Below, piece by piece: positions 17,379 through 26,159 of a stretch of DNA of 64,000 bases (within the stretch, counting starts at the first letter, position 1; each line of letters starts with the position of its first letter). The notes under the pieces are model-generated. The model saw nothing but the letters and a program-made list of their open reading frames with translations, made no database searches and was not told the origin of the DNA. The translations under genes were made by a program, and so were the position numbers. Origin of the DNA: Fibrobacter sp. UWB5 (GTDB lineage Bacteria; Fibrobacterota; Fibrobacteria; Fibrobacterales; Fibrobacteraceae); the NCBI RefSeq assembly GCF_002210295.1, contig NZ_MWQH01000006.1, forward strand, positions 62,001-126,000, written 5' to 3'.

Positions 17379-18536
17379 ATGAAATTTTTTAGCCCACTAT
17401 TATGTTCTTTTGCTTTGGTAGCTTGCCTTGCGGGCAATGCTTTTTCTGCTGTTGAATACACTTTGCACAAGTCGGCGAATCCGACTTCCGATGAGCAAGA
17501 TGCCTATAAGCGCATCACGACTGTCATGGATTCGGCCGTCAAGATGTATAACACTTATTCGAACCTCTCGAAGTTCATCAACGTCTATTACGCACCTGGC
17601 GTGCCCACGGCCGAGGCCAGCAGTAACGGAGACTTGCGCTTTGGCGAAAACCGTAGCTACATGGTGGTGCCCACAGCCATGCACGAGATGGCACACACGA
17701 TGGGTGTCGGAACCACGTCGGAATATGCGGCAACATGTGTAGACGGTGTCTTTAGGAATGACAAGGTTCAGGCGAAACTCCGTGAAATGGATGGCCCGAA
17801 CGCGGAACTCCATTGCGATCGTCAGCATATTTGGCCCTACGGCCTGAACCAGGCGAGCGAAGCCAAGTCCGAGCAGGACCTGATCAACCATGTGATTCTC
17901 GTGGAAACCATTTACCAGCAACTGTTCAAGGTGGCGTTTTTCAAAGAGGGGAGAATCAAGTCTCTCGGCGATACAAAGAAATGCATGGGGATTACCTCGA
18001 GCAATGCGCTTGAACTTATGGATTGCTCCGATACCGCTACCTTCGTGAAGATTTTCTCCGTGGGAGACAACCCGGTTACATACTATATCCAGTTGGGGAG
18101 CCGCGTCATCGACATTCCGAATGAATCTACGGCGGCTGGCATTAGAGCGGCTACCTACGGTTATAATGGCGGTGCTCACCAGCGGTATGTATTTGAAGGC
18201 GCTCCGGTCAATACGCCGAATGCATTCTACCTCAAGAATTACAAGAGCGGACATTATCTGCAGTCGGTGAGTAATACCGTCGTGCAGAATCCGAAACAGC
18301 AGAACGATTCGTTCATATGGCAGATTCAGGAAACGTTCGAGGAAGATACTTCGGCTGCAGATACCTCTGTCGCAGACACGAGCAAGAAGGATACTTCCAA
18401 GACGGATATTGCCGCAAAGCAAATTGTCCGCACACAGCAGCTCCGGTTGCCGACGAGAACCTTCGACCTCAAGGGCCGCGCTGTTCGCAAGCAGGCGCTA
18501 AGCTGCGGTCGCGGGACGATTTTATTTGACAGGTGA
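17379..18536 (+). CDS. Secreted metalloprotease-like protein with beta-trefoil-like region and C-terminal tail
   Basis: The 385-residue protein has a signal peptide (MKFFSPLLCSFALVACLAGNAFSA). A catalytic-like domain contains HEMAHTMGVG near residue 101, an HExxH zinc signature with a following Gly, but no third His at the metzincin position. From about 195 to 320 lies a region with repeated short strands (DTKKCMGITS, YYIQLGSRVIDI, YLKNYKSGHYLQ) that resembles ricin-type beta-trefoil carbohydrate-binding domains. A Thr/Ser/Asp linker (about 325-350) precedes a tail ending in FDLKGRAVRKQ, like other secreted proteins in this window. ATG 17379 is preceded by TTGGAG. It is probably a surface or secreted peptidase aimed at glycoproteins or cell walls; activity is unproven. 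Confidence 0.75.
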   Translation: MKFFSPLLCSFALVACLAGNAFSAVEYTLHKSANPTSDEQDAYKRITTVMDSAVKMYNTYSNLSKFINVYYAPGVPTAEASSNGDLRFGENRSYMVVPTAMHEMAHTMGVGTTSEYAATCVDGVFRNDKVQAKLREMDGPNAELHCDRQHIWPYGLNQASEAKSEQDLINHVILVETIYQQLFKVAFFKEGRIKSLGDTKKCMGITSSNALELMDCSDTATFVKIFSVGDNPVTYYIQLGSRVIDIPNESTAAGIRAATYGYNGGAHQRYVFEGAPVNTPNAFYLKNYKSGHYLQSVSNTVVQNPKQQNDSFIWQIQETFEEDTSAADTSVADTSKKDTSKTDIAAKQIVRTQQLRLPTRTFDLKGRAVRKQALSCGRGTILFDR

Positions 18537-18588
18537 AATCAATTTTAAAAGCAGATTCCGAACCAATTTCGGGGAATATTTGAAAACG

Positions 18589-18619
18589 AAAAAGACCTTC
18601 TTTTCAGAAGGTCTTTTTT
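18589..18619 (-). terminator. Terminator of the DUF3098-tRNA-Val-tRNA-Asp unit
   Basis: GACCTTC and GAAGGTC form a stem flanked by A and T runs, immediately after tRNA-Asp copy 2 on the minus strand. It has the same placement as the terminator after copy 1. Confidence 0.8.
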
Positions 18620-18621
18620 CG

Positions 18622-18697
18622 CGGGATAGACGAGGCTTGAACTCGCAACCTCCGGCGTGACAGGCCGGTGCTCTAACCAAAATTGAGCTACCACCCC
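18622..18697 (-). tRNA. tRNA-Asp (GTC), copy 2
   Basis: The sequence is identical over the whole tRNA to copy 1 at 1899-1974, with anticodon GTC and no encoded CCA. It lies 23 nt after tRNA-Val on the same strand, and a terminator follows. Confidence 0.95.
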
Positions 18698-18720
18698 AAA
18701 TCGTTTCCGATTTTCGGTAG

Positions 18721-18795
18721 TGGGCGATAACGGATTCGAACCGCTGACATTCTGCTTGTAAGGCAGACGCTCTGAACCAACTGAGCTAATCGCCC
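18721..18795 (-). tRNA. tRNA-Val (TAC)
   Basis: Acceptor GGGCGAT pairs fully with ATCGCCC, the anticodon loop is CTTACAA (anticodon TAC, Val), and the T-arm carries GGTTCGAATCC. The discriminator base is A and CCA is not encoded. It begins 8 nt after the stop codon of the DUF3098-like gene. Confidence 0.95.
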
Positions 18796-18803
18796 GAAAG
18801 GGA

Positions 18804-18992
18804 TTACTTGTCTTGCTTTTTGCCTTTCCAGAGGATTCCGACCGGAATGACCACGAGGTAGGCGGCAACCAAGATAAGCGGTGCAACCGTGAGAGAAACC
18901 GGATTGTCTGCAGGGCCAGTGGCGAGGCAAATAAAGCCGATAGCGAGGAGCAACACACCGACTGCAATCAGAATGATATTCTTTTTATCCAT
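18804..18992 (-). CDS. Small two-helix membrane protein, DUF3098-like
   Basis: The 62-residue protein has two hydrophobic helices (IILIAVGVLLLAIGFICLA and LTVAPLILVAAYLVVIPVGI) joined by a short loop with TGPADNP, then a basic tail. That arrangement matches DUF3098 membrane proteins. AGAGGA precedes the ATG. A promoter lies at 19025-19052 and tRNA-Val begins 8 nt after the stop, so mRNA and two tRNAs are likely made as one precursor. Function is unknown. Confidence 0.75.
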   Translation of the reverse strand: MDKKNIILIAVGVLLLAIGFICLATGPADNPVSLTVAPLILVAAYLVVIPVGILWKGKKQDK

Positions 18993-19024
18993 CAGTAAGT
19001 CCTCTTCTCAAGATTACGAAGCCA

Positions 19025-19052
19025 AATATACAAAGTTTATGGCGCTTGTCAA
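19025..19052 (-). promoter_or_regulatory. Promoter of the DUF3098-tRNA unit
   Basis: On the minus strand TTGACA (19052-19047) is followed after 16 bp by TATATT (19030-19025). The boxes share the extended forms TTGACAAGCGC and TATATTTGGC with the tRNA-Asp promoter at 2014-2042. Confidence 0.75.
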
Positions 19053-19105
19053 CCGATTTTGCCCTAAAAAACGCACTTTTTTTATGCGTTTGGGCGCGTG
19101 CGGTC

Positions 19106-21391
19106 TTATTTCTGTCCCGGGTACTTTACGCGGGTGTGGTACGTTCCATCCAAACTATCCAGGAATGCCCGTTCGAGCTTGAACAGTTCGCGAATGGACA
19201 GGTTACATTCGTTGAACTGGCCTTCGGTGAAGCGGCTTTCGATGGTCTTGTGGATCATGGCGGCCAAGGCTTCGGGGCTCGTATCCGTCATGGAGCGGCT
19301 GGTCGCTTCGATGATGTCGGCGAGCATCAGGATTGCGGTTTCCTTGCTCTGCGGCTTGGGACCCTTGTAGCTGTAATCTTCGACCTTGACTTCTTCGCCG
19401 GTTTCCTTGGCGTTTTCGAGAGCCTTGTGGTAGAAGTACTGGATAATCGAAGAACCGTGGTGTTCGCGGATGCCTGCGGCCACGAGCGACGGAATGTTGT
19501 ATTCGTTGGCAAGGGCCGTACCCTGTTCCACGTGTCCGGTAATGATCTTGACGGACTGCAATGGATCGATGTTATTGTGCGGGTTGATTCCTTGCTTCTG
19601 GTTTTCGGTAAAGTATTCCGGGCGCATGGTCTTGCCGATGTCATGGTAAAGCGCCATCACGCGCACAAGCAGGGAGTTGGCTCCGATGCTGTCTGCCACG
19701 TGTTCGGCAAGGTTAGACACCTGGATACTGTGGTGGAAGGTACCGGGGGCGTATTCCGAAATGCGCTTCAGTGCCGGGCGGTTAAAGTCCGACATTTCCA
19801 TAAGCGTGAGCACCGTAGTGATACCGAAGATGCGTTCCATCAAGTGGATGAGAGCAACTGATGTGAGGGCGTAGCAAAGCACGATGTTGATACTTGCTGC
19901 AATCAGGTTCTGGTAGAATGCTTCAAACGAAAGTCTGTTGCGCAACAGGAACATCACGCTGATGGCGGCTGCCATCGCCACGACGCCGACGATAATTCCA
20001 TACACGAACTGCACCCTATAGCGCATGCGGGCAATCGGGGCTGTCGCGACAAAGGTCACGGCAATAGCGCAAGTCATGGCCGCCAAATCGTAGCCGTTCA
20101 AAATGCCGAAAATCATGGCAGAGAAGGCGGTAAAGGCAAGACCGATGTGGCGGTCGTAAAGCACGGTCGCCGTAATCGGGGCAAAGGCGAACGGGTAAAG
20201 CCACATGAAGTCCAGGTTCTCGGGAACAATCGAAATTTCTACGCTGTTGATGCTTCCGGACAGGTGGTGGAAGACCCAGTAGGCGATAATCTGGAGAAGG
20301 GCGAGGGCAATCAAACTCCAGAGCTGGCGTGCGTTCTTGAACATGCCTCTGGAGGGCGTATTGTAGAGGAACATGAAGAAGAACGTGATAATCAAGATGA
20401 AGATAAGGGCGTTACCGTAAATAGCGGTAAAGGTCTTGGAATTTTCTTCTTTTTGCTGGGCGCGCTGCAAGGCATCGATCTTTTCGAGGATTTCCTTGGT
20501 AATGGGGGCGCCCTGTGCCACGATTTCCATGCCACGCGGCACCATGCCCTTGATGAGCGTCACCTTGTTGCGGGCGTCTTCGCGGCTAGCAATGGTTTCT
20601 TTTTCGAGGTAGAAAACGTTCGGCATCATGAACACGAACAGAGTTTCGTAGAAGGCGCTCAAGAGCCCCTGCTCGTTCGGGAAACTCATCTGGAGTTGGG
20701 CGAAAGCTTCATCGATACGGCGACGGAGCGGCTGGATATTGCTTGCTTCGACAGTCGTCTTTTCGTTGTCCTTGATGAGCGTGATGTTCGGCTTCGTGTA
20801 AACGATGTACTTGAAATCTTGCAGGTTGTAGTTATCGCGGTAAAGCTGTGCGGCCGTTTCGGTGCTTGCAATGAACGTGTTCGAAACACCTGCCTGGAGC
20901 ATGCGGTTGAATACGGTCAGGAGCGAGTCGCGGGCCTTGGAATTGAGGCTCAGGGGCTTGATGGCCGAGGTCGAAATACGCTGCTTCAAGACTTCGTAAA
21001 TGCGTGAAGCTTGTACCACCTTGGACTGCAGGGTGGAGTCGCTTTCGCCGCTGGCGGTAAGCTGGTTAATCTGAATTTGCAGGGAACCGTATTGGGCGAG
21101 CTTGTGCAAGAACGACTTGAGGTCTTCGTAGACGCGGTTGGTTTCGTCGCTGTTGTAGCCGAAGATCGCATTCACCTTTTCGGCGGCGCGGGTCTTTTCG
21201 GCTTCGATTTCCTGTTCAGACTTGGGAACTTCGAAGTTGATGGGCGCGACAATCGTGCGCGTACTCACCTGGCCCAAGTGCGGGCGTTCGGACTGGAGCG
21301 CGATGTTCTTGTCGGGGAACATGAAAATTGCCGCGGCGACAACAAGAACCCAGCCGATGATAAAGTGAAGTCTAGTCTGTTTCTTTTTCAT
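19106..21391 (-). CDS. pgpH: 7TM-HD phosphodiesterase (PgpH/YqfF family)
   Basis: The 761-residue membrane protein begins with a basic N-terminus and a transmembrane helix ([18 protein letters not shown]), followed by a large extracytoplasmic domain (about 40-315) of the 7TMR-HDED type. Seven hydrophobic helices span roughly 320-525. A cytoplasmic HD domain (about 540-715) contains [18 protein letters not shown] and [14 protein letters not shown]. Characterised PgpH proteins hydrolyse cyclic di-AMP. It is the last gene of the operon lipoprotein-phoH-pgpH, 48 nt after phoH, the order seen in many bacteria. Whether this organism uses c-di-AMP is not shown here. Confidence 0.9.
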   Translation of the reverse strand: MKKKQTRLHFIIGWVLVVAAAIFMFPDKNIALQSERPHLGQVSTRTIVAPINFEVPKSEQEIEAEKTRAAEKVNAIFGYNSDETNRVYEDLKSFLHKLAQYGSLQIQINQLTASGESDSTLQSKVVQASRIYEVLKQRISTSAIKPLSLNSKARDSLLTVFNRMLQAGVSNTFIASTETAAQLYRDNYNLQDFKYIVYTKPNITLIKDNEKTTVEASNIQPLRRRIDEAFAQLQMSFPNEQGLLSAFYETLFVFMMPNVFYLEKETIASREDARNKVTLIKGMVPRGMEIVAQGAPITKEILEKIDALQRAQQKEENSKTFTAIYGNALIFILIITFFFMFLYNTPSRGMFKNARQLWSLIALALLQIIAYWVFHHLSGSINSVEISIVPENLDFMWLYPFAFAPITATVLYDRHIGLAFTAFSAMIFGILNGYDLAAMTCAIAVTFVATAPIARMRYRVQFVYGIIVGVVAMAAAISVMFLLRNRLSFEAFYQNLIAASINIVLCYALTSVALIHLMERIFGITTVLTLMEMSDFNRPALKRISEYAPGTFHHSIQVSNLAEHVADSIGANSLLVRVMALYHDIGKTMRPEYFTENQKQGINPHNNIDPLQSVKIITGHVEQGTALANEYNIPSLVAAGIREHHGSSIIQYFYHKALENAKETGEEVKVEDYSYKGPKPQSKETAILMLADIIEATSRSMTDTSPEALAAMIHKTIESRFTEGQFNECNLSIRELFKLERAFLDSLDGTYHTRVKYPGQK

Positions 21392-21439
21392 ATCAAGCCA
21401 ATTGTCTTTGGTGAATTCTCTATAGAAAATAGATTATTC

Positions 21440-22393
21440 TCAGCGTTCTTTTTCGTACGCATTCAAGATGTCTTTGACGAGCGGGTGACGGAGCACGTCG
21501 GTGGCCTCGAATTCCACTTGCGCAATGCCGCGAATGCCCTTGAGCAGCTTCATGGCATGTACAAGACCCGACTTTTGTCCCTTGCTCAAGTCGACCTGGG
21601 TGGCATCGCCGGTGATGATCGCCTTGCTGTGTTGGCCGAGGCGCGTGAGGAACATCTTCATCTGTTCCGGCGTGGTGTTCTGGGCTTCGTCTAGAATAAT
21701 AAAGGCGCGCTTGAGGGTGCGGCCGCGCATGTAGGCGAGCGGGGCGACTTCGATAGCGCCTGTTTCTTCGTACTTGCGGAGTTTTTCCACTGGCAGGAGC
21801 TCGGCGAGGCTGTCGTGAATGGGGCGCAGGTATGGCGCGATTTTTTCTTTGAGGTCGCCGGGCAGGTAGCCCAAGGATTCGCCGGCTTCGACTGCCGGGC
21901 GAACCAGACAGATGCGTTCTGCTTCGTGGCGTTCCAGGCTTGCGACGGCAAGCGTTACCGCCAAGAAAGTCTTGCCGGTGCCAGCAGGGCCCTTGGCAAA
22001 AATGATGTCATTCTGTTCGACCGCCCGTACCAGTTCGGCCTGCGCTTTGGTCTTTGCGAATACAGAAACGCCCATGCGGTTTCTGAAAATCGGGGTGGCA
22101 GGGATGGTATCCGGGTTGTTGAAATCGCTGATGGCGGCGTCTGCCGGATCGATCAACTTTTCAAGTTGTCGCGCCGTCAGGACCTTGCCGTTCTTGGCGG
22201 CCATCTTGAGCTGGTCGAGTACAGCAAAGACCCCCGTCGTATCGCCATTTTCTTTGGGAATAATGCGGAGTCCAGGGAGTCTTGTCTGTATTTCAACACA
22301 AAAACGGCTCTCCAATAAGCGGAAAACCGTTTCGTTCTCGCCTGAAATCGTTCGTTTCAGGTCGTCCGATAAAGAATAGCGTAATTCGTTCAT
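21440..22393 (-). CDS. phoH: PhoH-like ATPase
   Basis: The 317-residue cytoplasmic protein has the PhoH/YbeZ ATPase core. Walker A is GPAGTGKT, Walker B is FIILDEAQN, and sensor-like segments include AIITGDATQVDL. The N-terminal 110 residues match the KH-like extension of YbeZ-type proteins. The family is linked to RNA metabolism and ribosome maturation, usually beside ybeY. It lies between a small lipoprotein gene (21 nt upstream) and pgpH, and is probably co-transcribed with both. No ybeY is seen in the window. Confidence 0.93.
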   Translation of the reverse strand: MNELRYSLSDDLKRTISGENETVFRLLESRFCVEIQTRLPGLRIIPKENGDTTGVFAVLDQLKMAAKNGKVLTARQLEKLIDPADAAISDFNNPDTIPATPIFRNRMGVSVFAKTKAQAELVRAVEQNDIIFAKGPAGTGKTFLAVTLAVASLERHEAERICLVRPAVEAGESLGYLPGDLKEKIAPYLRPIHDSLAELLPVEKLRKYEETGAIEVAPLAYMRGRTLKRAFIILDEAQNTTPEQMKMFLTRLGQHSKAIITGDATQVDLSKGQKSGLVHAMKLLKGIRGIAQVEFEATDVLRHPLVKDILNAYEKER

Positions 22394-22414
22394 CGAGAAC
22401 GTGTCAGCTATAAA

Positions 22415-22708
22415 TTATTCCTCGGAAGCAGGAGCTGTAGAAATACCGAGCTTGTTCTTGGCTTCGAAGATTTCCTTGCGGAGCTTGTGGTTTTCTTCGG
22501 TAATGGCGACAGCTTCGTCTTCGGTCTTTTTCAGCTTGTTTTCGTCAATCTTTTCCTTAGGAGCAGATCTCTGGGCAGACGGAGAACCGCTATCGTCGCC
22601 GTAATCGTCGTCGCTAGAAGAACCACCACCGGAAGAACCGGCGCAAGCGGTGAACAGTGCTACAGTTGATGCTGCAAGGATCAATTTCCAATTTTTAAAA
22701 AGAGACAT
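22415..22708 (-). CDS. Small lipoprotein with coiled-coil tail
   Basis: The 97-residue lipoprotein has a signal peptide with lipobox FTAC, a Gly/Ser/Asp-rich linker (GSSGGGSSSDDDYGDDSGS) and a charged helix (about 55-90) with a coiled-coil pattern. TGGAG lies upstream of the ATG. It is the first gene of the phoH-pgpH operon. I do not recognise the family; the tether-plus-helix layout suggests a periplasmic partner or spacer protein. Confidence 0.75.
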   Translation of the reverse strand: MSLFKNWKLILAASTVALFTACAGSSGGGSSSDDDYGDDSGSPSAQRSAPKEKIDENKLKKTEDEAVAITEENHKLRKEIFEAKNKLGISTAPASEE

Positions 22709-22820
22709 TTAATCAGGCTCCATTCTAGTCTGTGATGCCTCAAATGTATATAATTTAAAGCAAAAGCGGTGCGAAAAAGGTAAATTTATACCGAAATTTT
22801 ACCTATTTAGAGGCAAAAAA

Positions 22821-24182
22821 ATGGTCGAAAAGTCAATTTCTAAGCCCTATTCGCAAGTTTTTATATCGTCTGACTGCTACAATTCCAAGAATTTGTACAG
22901 AAAACGCCGCAAGGCCATGCTCAAGGAGCTCGATTCGTTCTGTGTTTTTGCAGGAATTCCCATGGACCCCGGAACCGAAGAAGCCTACGTGCAAATCTGG
23001 AATAAAATGGTGCAGGAACCGGCATTCATGTTCCTGACGGGAATCAACCAGGCAGGCTGCTACCTGCTGCTCGACCCCAAAACAGAAGAAGAAATCCTTT
23101 TTGTGCCGCCCAAGGACCCGTTCAAGGAATTCTGGAATGGCAAGCGTCTCGGCTTTTTGGAAGGCGATAACGAAGTGGCCCGTATTACGGGAATCCAGGA
23201 TGTTCGCCCCGTAGATGAACTCATGGATACGGTGGTCGCCCGCGCGAAAAAGCTTCCGAAGGGGAGCTACGCATACGCTTACTATTTTGAAAAGTTCAAG
23301 GAAGACCACAACGACCGGTTCAGGCACCAGCTGCTCAAGGCGCTCAAGCCTACTGGCATCAAGCTCAAGAGTGCCGCGGCCTTGCACTGGTCGCTGAGAT
23401 TCCCGCTGGAACCTGAACGCATTATGGATGCCGAGGCGGCGCAAGCGGTCACGAATAACGCCTTCCGCAAGATACTCGCCGAAATGAAGACTTTCAAGAA
23501 CGAACGCGATTTGGGCTTGAAGCTGGATTATGAAATGCAGCGTGAAAGCGATGGCGATTTGGCGTTCCCGACGATTGTGGCGGGCGGTGCAAACGCTTGC
23601 TGCTTGCATTACGTGAAGAAAGATGAACCGCTGAAGGCGGGGGAACTGGTACTCTTGGACTTTGGCATTCGCATCGGAAGCCTGCATAGCGATATTTCCC
23701 GCACCATTCCGGTGTCCGGCAAGTTTAGCCCGTTGCAGAAATTGCTGTACCAGATTGTACTCGATTCGGCGCTGGAATACCAGAAGCATGTGCGTCCGGG
23801 TGTTTCGCTCAAGGAAATCGGGACTGTTCCTTGGGATTATATTATGCAGGAACTGGAAACCCGCTTGGTCAAGGGTGCGAAGGGTTCGTACAAATTATTG
23901 TATGATAAACGCCCGCACGGGGTAAGCCACTTTATCGGCGAACAGATTCACGAAGGCGAACCGGGAACCCGCTCCTTGGATACGGTCTTAAGGCCTGGAA
24001 TGCTCATTTCTTGCGAACCGGGGCTCTACGGCGAATTCAAGGCGACCATTGGCGGCAAGACTTTCCGCGAAAAAATCGGTATCCGCATTGAAGACGATCT
24101 ACTGATTACCAAGGACGGCTTTAGGAACATTTCTAAAGATATCCCGAAAACGGTCGATGATTTGGAACGGCTGATGAAGTAG
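22821..24182 (+). CDS. pepP: Xaa-Pro aminopeptidase (M24 family)
   Basis: The 453-residue protein has an N-terminal creatinase-like domain (about 35-200) and a pita-bread metallopeptidase domain (about 215-450). The dimetal ligands appear in order: the two Asp in LLDFGIRIGSLHSDISRT, the His in PHGVSHFIGEQIHEG, the Glu in ISCEPGLYGE and the Glu in GIRIEDDLLIT. The family removes an N-terminal residue that precedes proline. It lies 64 bp before proS in the same direction; a shared theme of proline handling is attractive but unproven. No signal peptide is present. Confidence 0.92.
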   Translation: MVEKSISKPYSQVFISSDCYNSKNLYRKRRKAMLKELDSFCVFAGIPMDPGTEEAYVQIWNKMVQEPAFMFLTGINQAGCYLLLDPKTEEEILFVPPKDPFKEFWNGKRLGFLEGDNEVARITGIQDVRPVDELMDTVVARAKKLPKGSYAYAYYFEKFKEDHNDRFRHQLLKALKPTGIKLKSAAALHWSLRFPLEPERIMDAEAAQAVTNNAFRKILAEMKTFKNERDLGLKLDYEMQRESDGDLAFPTIVAGGANACCLHYVKKDEPLKAGELVLLDFGIRIGSLHSDISRTIPVSGKFSPLQKLLYQIVLDSALEYQKHVRPGVSLKEIGTVPWDYIMQELETRLVKGAKGSYKLLYDKRPHGVSHFIGEQIHEGEPGTRSLDTVLRPGMLISCEPGLYGEFKATIGGKTFREKIGIRIEDDLLITKDGFRNISKDIPKTVDDLERLMK

Positions 24183-24246
24183 GCTTGTTGCTAAAACCAT
24201 TGTATTTTCCTAAATTTTCGCCGAAAAAATTTAAAAGGTTACAACC

Positions 24247-25941
24247 ATGAAACTCTCCAAGTACTTTTACGTGACGCTCCGCGAAACGCCGAGCGACGCC
24301 ACCATGCCCAGCCACATCTTTTTGATGCGCGGCGGCTACATCAAGCCCGTCTCTACCGGTATCTACTCCATGATGCCGATGGGCTTCCGCGTGATCCAGA
24401 AAATCGTGAACATAATCCGCGAAGAAATGAACAAGATCGGCGGTATCGAAGTGGACCTGCCGGTGGTGCAGACCGCTGAACTCTGGAGCGAATCGGGCCG
24501 TTACCAGGCTATTGGCGAAGAACTCCTGCGCTTCAAGGACCGCAACAACCACAACATGGTGCTCGCCATGACGCACGAAGAAGCAATGACCGACTTGGTG
24601 CGCTACGTGCTCAACAGCTACAAGCAGCTTCCGGTGATGCTCTACCAGTTCAAGACCAAGTACCGTGACGAAGCCCGTGCCCGCGGCGGTCTTATCCGCG
24701 TCCGCGAATTCTTGATGAAGGATGCCTACAGCTTCCACACCAGCCAAGAAGACCTGGACCGTCACTACCAGGAAGAATACGACGCCTACCTCCGCATCTA
24801 CCGTCGCGTGGGCATTGAACCGGTGGTGGTGCAGAGCGATACGGGTATCATGGGTGGTAAGGTCGCTCACGAATTCATGCTCGATACTCCGAACGGCGAA
24901 GACTACTTGATTCTTTGTAAGAAGTGCGGCTACCAGGCCAACCGCGAAATCGCGAAATTCCAGCGCGTGCCGTTCAAGGGCGACGAAAATGCAACACTTG
25001 AAAAGGTTGCTACGCCGAACAGCGAAAGCATCGACGAACTCACCAAGTTCCTGAACGTCCCGGCCGAATCTACCGCCAAGTGCGTGTTCTTCGACTTCGA
25101 AGGCAAGCTCATCACGGTGGTGGTTCCGGGCAACCTCGACGTTTCCGAAATCAAGCTCCACAACTTGCTCAAGGCCAAGGAACTCTATCCGGCCGAAGAC
25201 AGCCTCATCAAATCTTGCGGCATGGTTCCGGGCTTTGCTTCCCCGATTAACGCACACGACACGCGCATCATCGTGGACGAAGCCATTGCCGATTCCTTCG
25301 ACCTCGTGACCGGCGCCAACGAAGAAGGCTTCCACTTCAAACATTGCAACCCGAAGCGCGACTTCCCGAAGTTCGAAGTGGCCGACATTGCCGAAGCGAG
25401 CGAAGTCTGCAAGTGCCCCTGCTGCGGCGAACTTCTCACCGAGACCCGCGGTATCGAAATGGGCAACATCTTCAAGCTGGGCACCAAGTTCTCCGAATCC
25501 ATGGGCGCCAAGTTCCTCACCGCCGAAAAGACCACCGCTCCCGCCATCATGGGCTGCTACGGCATCGGCGTGGGTCGCTTGATGGCCTCTGTGGTGGAAA
25601 ACAGCCACGATGACTTCGGACCGATTTGGCCCAAGTCCATCGCCCCGTTCCAGGTGGAAATCGTCCCCATCGGCAAGGAACCTGAACTCGTTGAACTCGC
25701 CGAAAAGTTCGAAAAGGAACTCGAAGCCGCCGGCATCGACGTTCTCGTGGACGACCGCGACGAACGCCCGGGCGTCAAATTCAAGGACGCCGACCTGTGG
25801 GGTTCTCCGGTGCGCATCGCCATCGGCAAGAAGGGACTTGCCAACGGCGAAGTCGAATGGAAGTTCCGTAACGAAAAGGAATTCACCATGGTCAAGGTCG
25901 AAGACGTTGTCGCCAAGGCCAAGGCTTACTTCGCTGAGTAA
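24247..25941 (+). CDS. proS: Prolyl-tRNA synthetase, bacterial type with editing insertion
   Basis: The 564-residue class II synthetase charges tRNA-Pro. Motif 2 is visible in TKYRDEARARGGLIRVREF near 145, motif 3 in GCYGIGVGRLMASVVE near 440, and the anticodon-binding domain covers about 465-560. The segment from about 225 to 385 is the YbaK-like insertion domain that hydrolyses mischarged alanyl-tRNA-Pro, so this is the bacterial-type enzyme with editing. Codon use is typical of a highly expressed gene. Hairpins follow at 25947 and 25996. Confidence 0.97.
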   Translation: MKLSKYFYVTLRETPSDATMPSHIFLMRGGYIKPVSTGIYSMMPMGFRVIQKIVNIIREEMNKIGGIEVDLPVVQTAELWSESGRYQAIGEELLRFKDRNNHNMVLAMTHEEAMTDLVRYVLNSYKQLPVMLYQFKTKYRDEARARGGLIRVREFLMKDAYSFHTSQEDLDRHYQEEYDAYLRIYRRVGIEPVVVQSDTGIMGGKVAHEFMLDTPNGEDYLILCKKCGYQANREIAKFQRVPFKGDENATLEKVATPNSESIDELTKFLNVPAESTAKCVFFDFEGKLITVVVPGNLDVSEIKLHNLLKAKELYPAEDSLIKSCGMVPGFASPINAHDTRIIVDEAIADSFDLVTGANEEGFHFKHCNPKRDFPKFEVADIAEASEVCKCPCCGELLTETRGIEMGNIFKLGTKFSESMGAKFLTAEKTTAPAIMGCYGIGVGRLMASVVENSHDDFGPIWPKSIAPFQVEIVPIGKEPELVELAEKFEKELEAAGIDVLVDDRDERPGVKFKDADLWGSPVRIAIGKKGLANGEVEWKFRNEKEFTMVKVEDVVAKAKAYFAE

Positions 25942-25946
25942 TGACA

Positions 25947-25967
25947 AGGGAGGGTTTTACCCTCCCT
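25947..25967 (+). terminator. Hairpin after proS
   Basis: AGGGAGGG and CCCTCCCT form a perfect 8-bp stem 6 nt after the proS stop codon. No T-run follows, so it may be an mRNA-stabilising hairpin; the true terminator is probably the one at 25996. Confidence 0.5.
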
Positions 25968-25995
25968 AAGACCCTCCCTTCGGTGCAAGGATTAT

Positions 25996-26026
25996 AAGTG
26001 CGGCTGATTTGCTCGCACTTTTTTAT
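25996..26026 (+). terminator. Intrinsic terminator after proS
   Basis: AAGTGCG and CGCACTT form a 7-bp stem with an 11-nt loop, followed by TTTTTATTT. Confidence 0.7.
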
Positions 26027-26123
26027 TTGCAGTGAAAAGTGTATCATGAAAATACAGGTTTTGAATATCCTAATAAAAATGTCAAAATTCTGCTAAAATA
26101 TTTGATTTTTGTATCATAAACTA

Positions 26124-26152
26124 TTGACTTTCGTAAAAAATGGATTTATATT
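26124..26152 (+). promoter_or_regulatory. Promoter of the TIGR02147-lipoprotein operon, apparently leaderless
   Basis: TTGACT (26124-26129), a 17-bp spacer and TATATT (26147-26152) form a near-consensus promoter whose start site falls at or next to the ATG at 26160. Two copies of TGTATCAT followed by A-rich sequence lie upstream at about 26040 and 26110 and are candidate operator half-sites. Confidence 0.65.
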
Positions 26153-26159
26153 TAAAGGC

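Noticed and set aside
24133-25947. A 604-codon minus-strand frame
   Set aside because: Antisense of proS and the end of the M24 peptidase gene; His/Val/Phe-rich composition typical of shadows.
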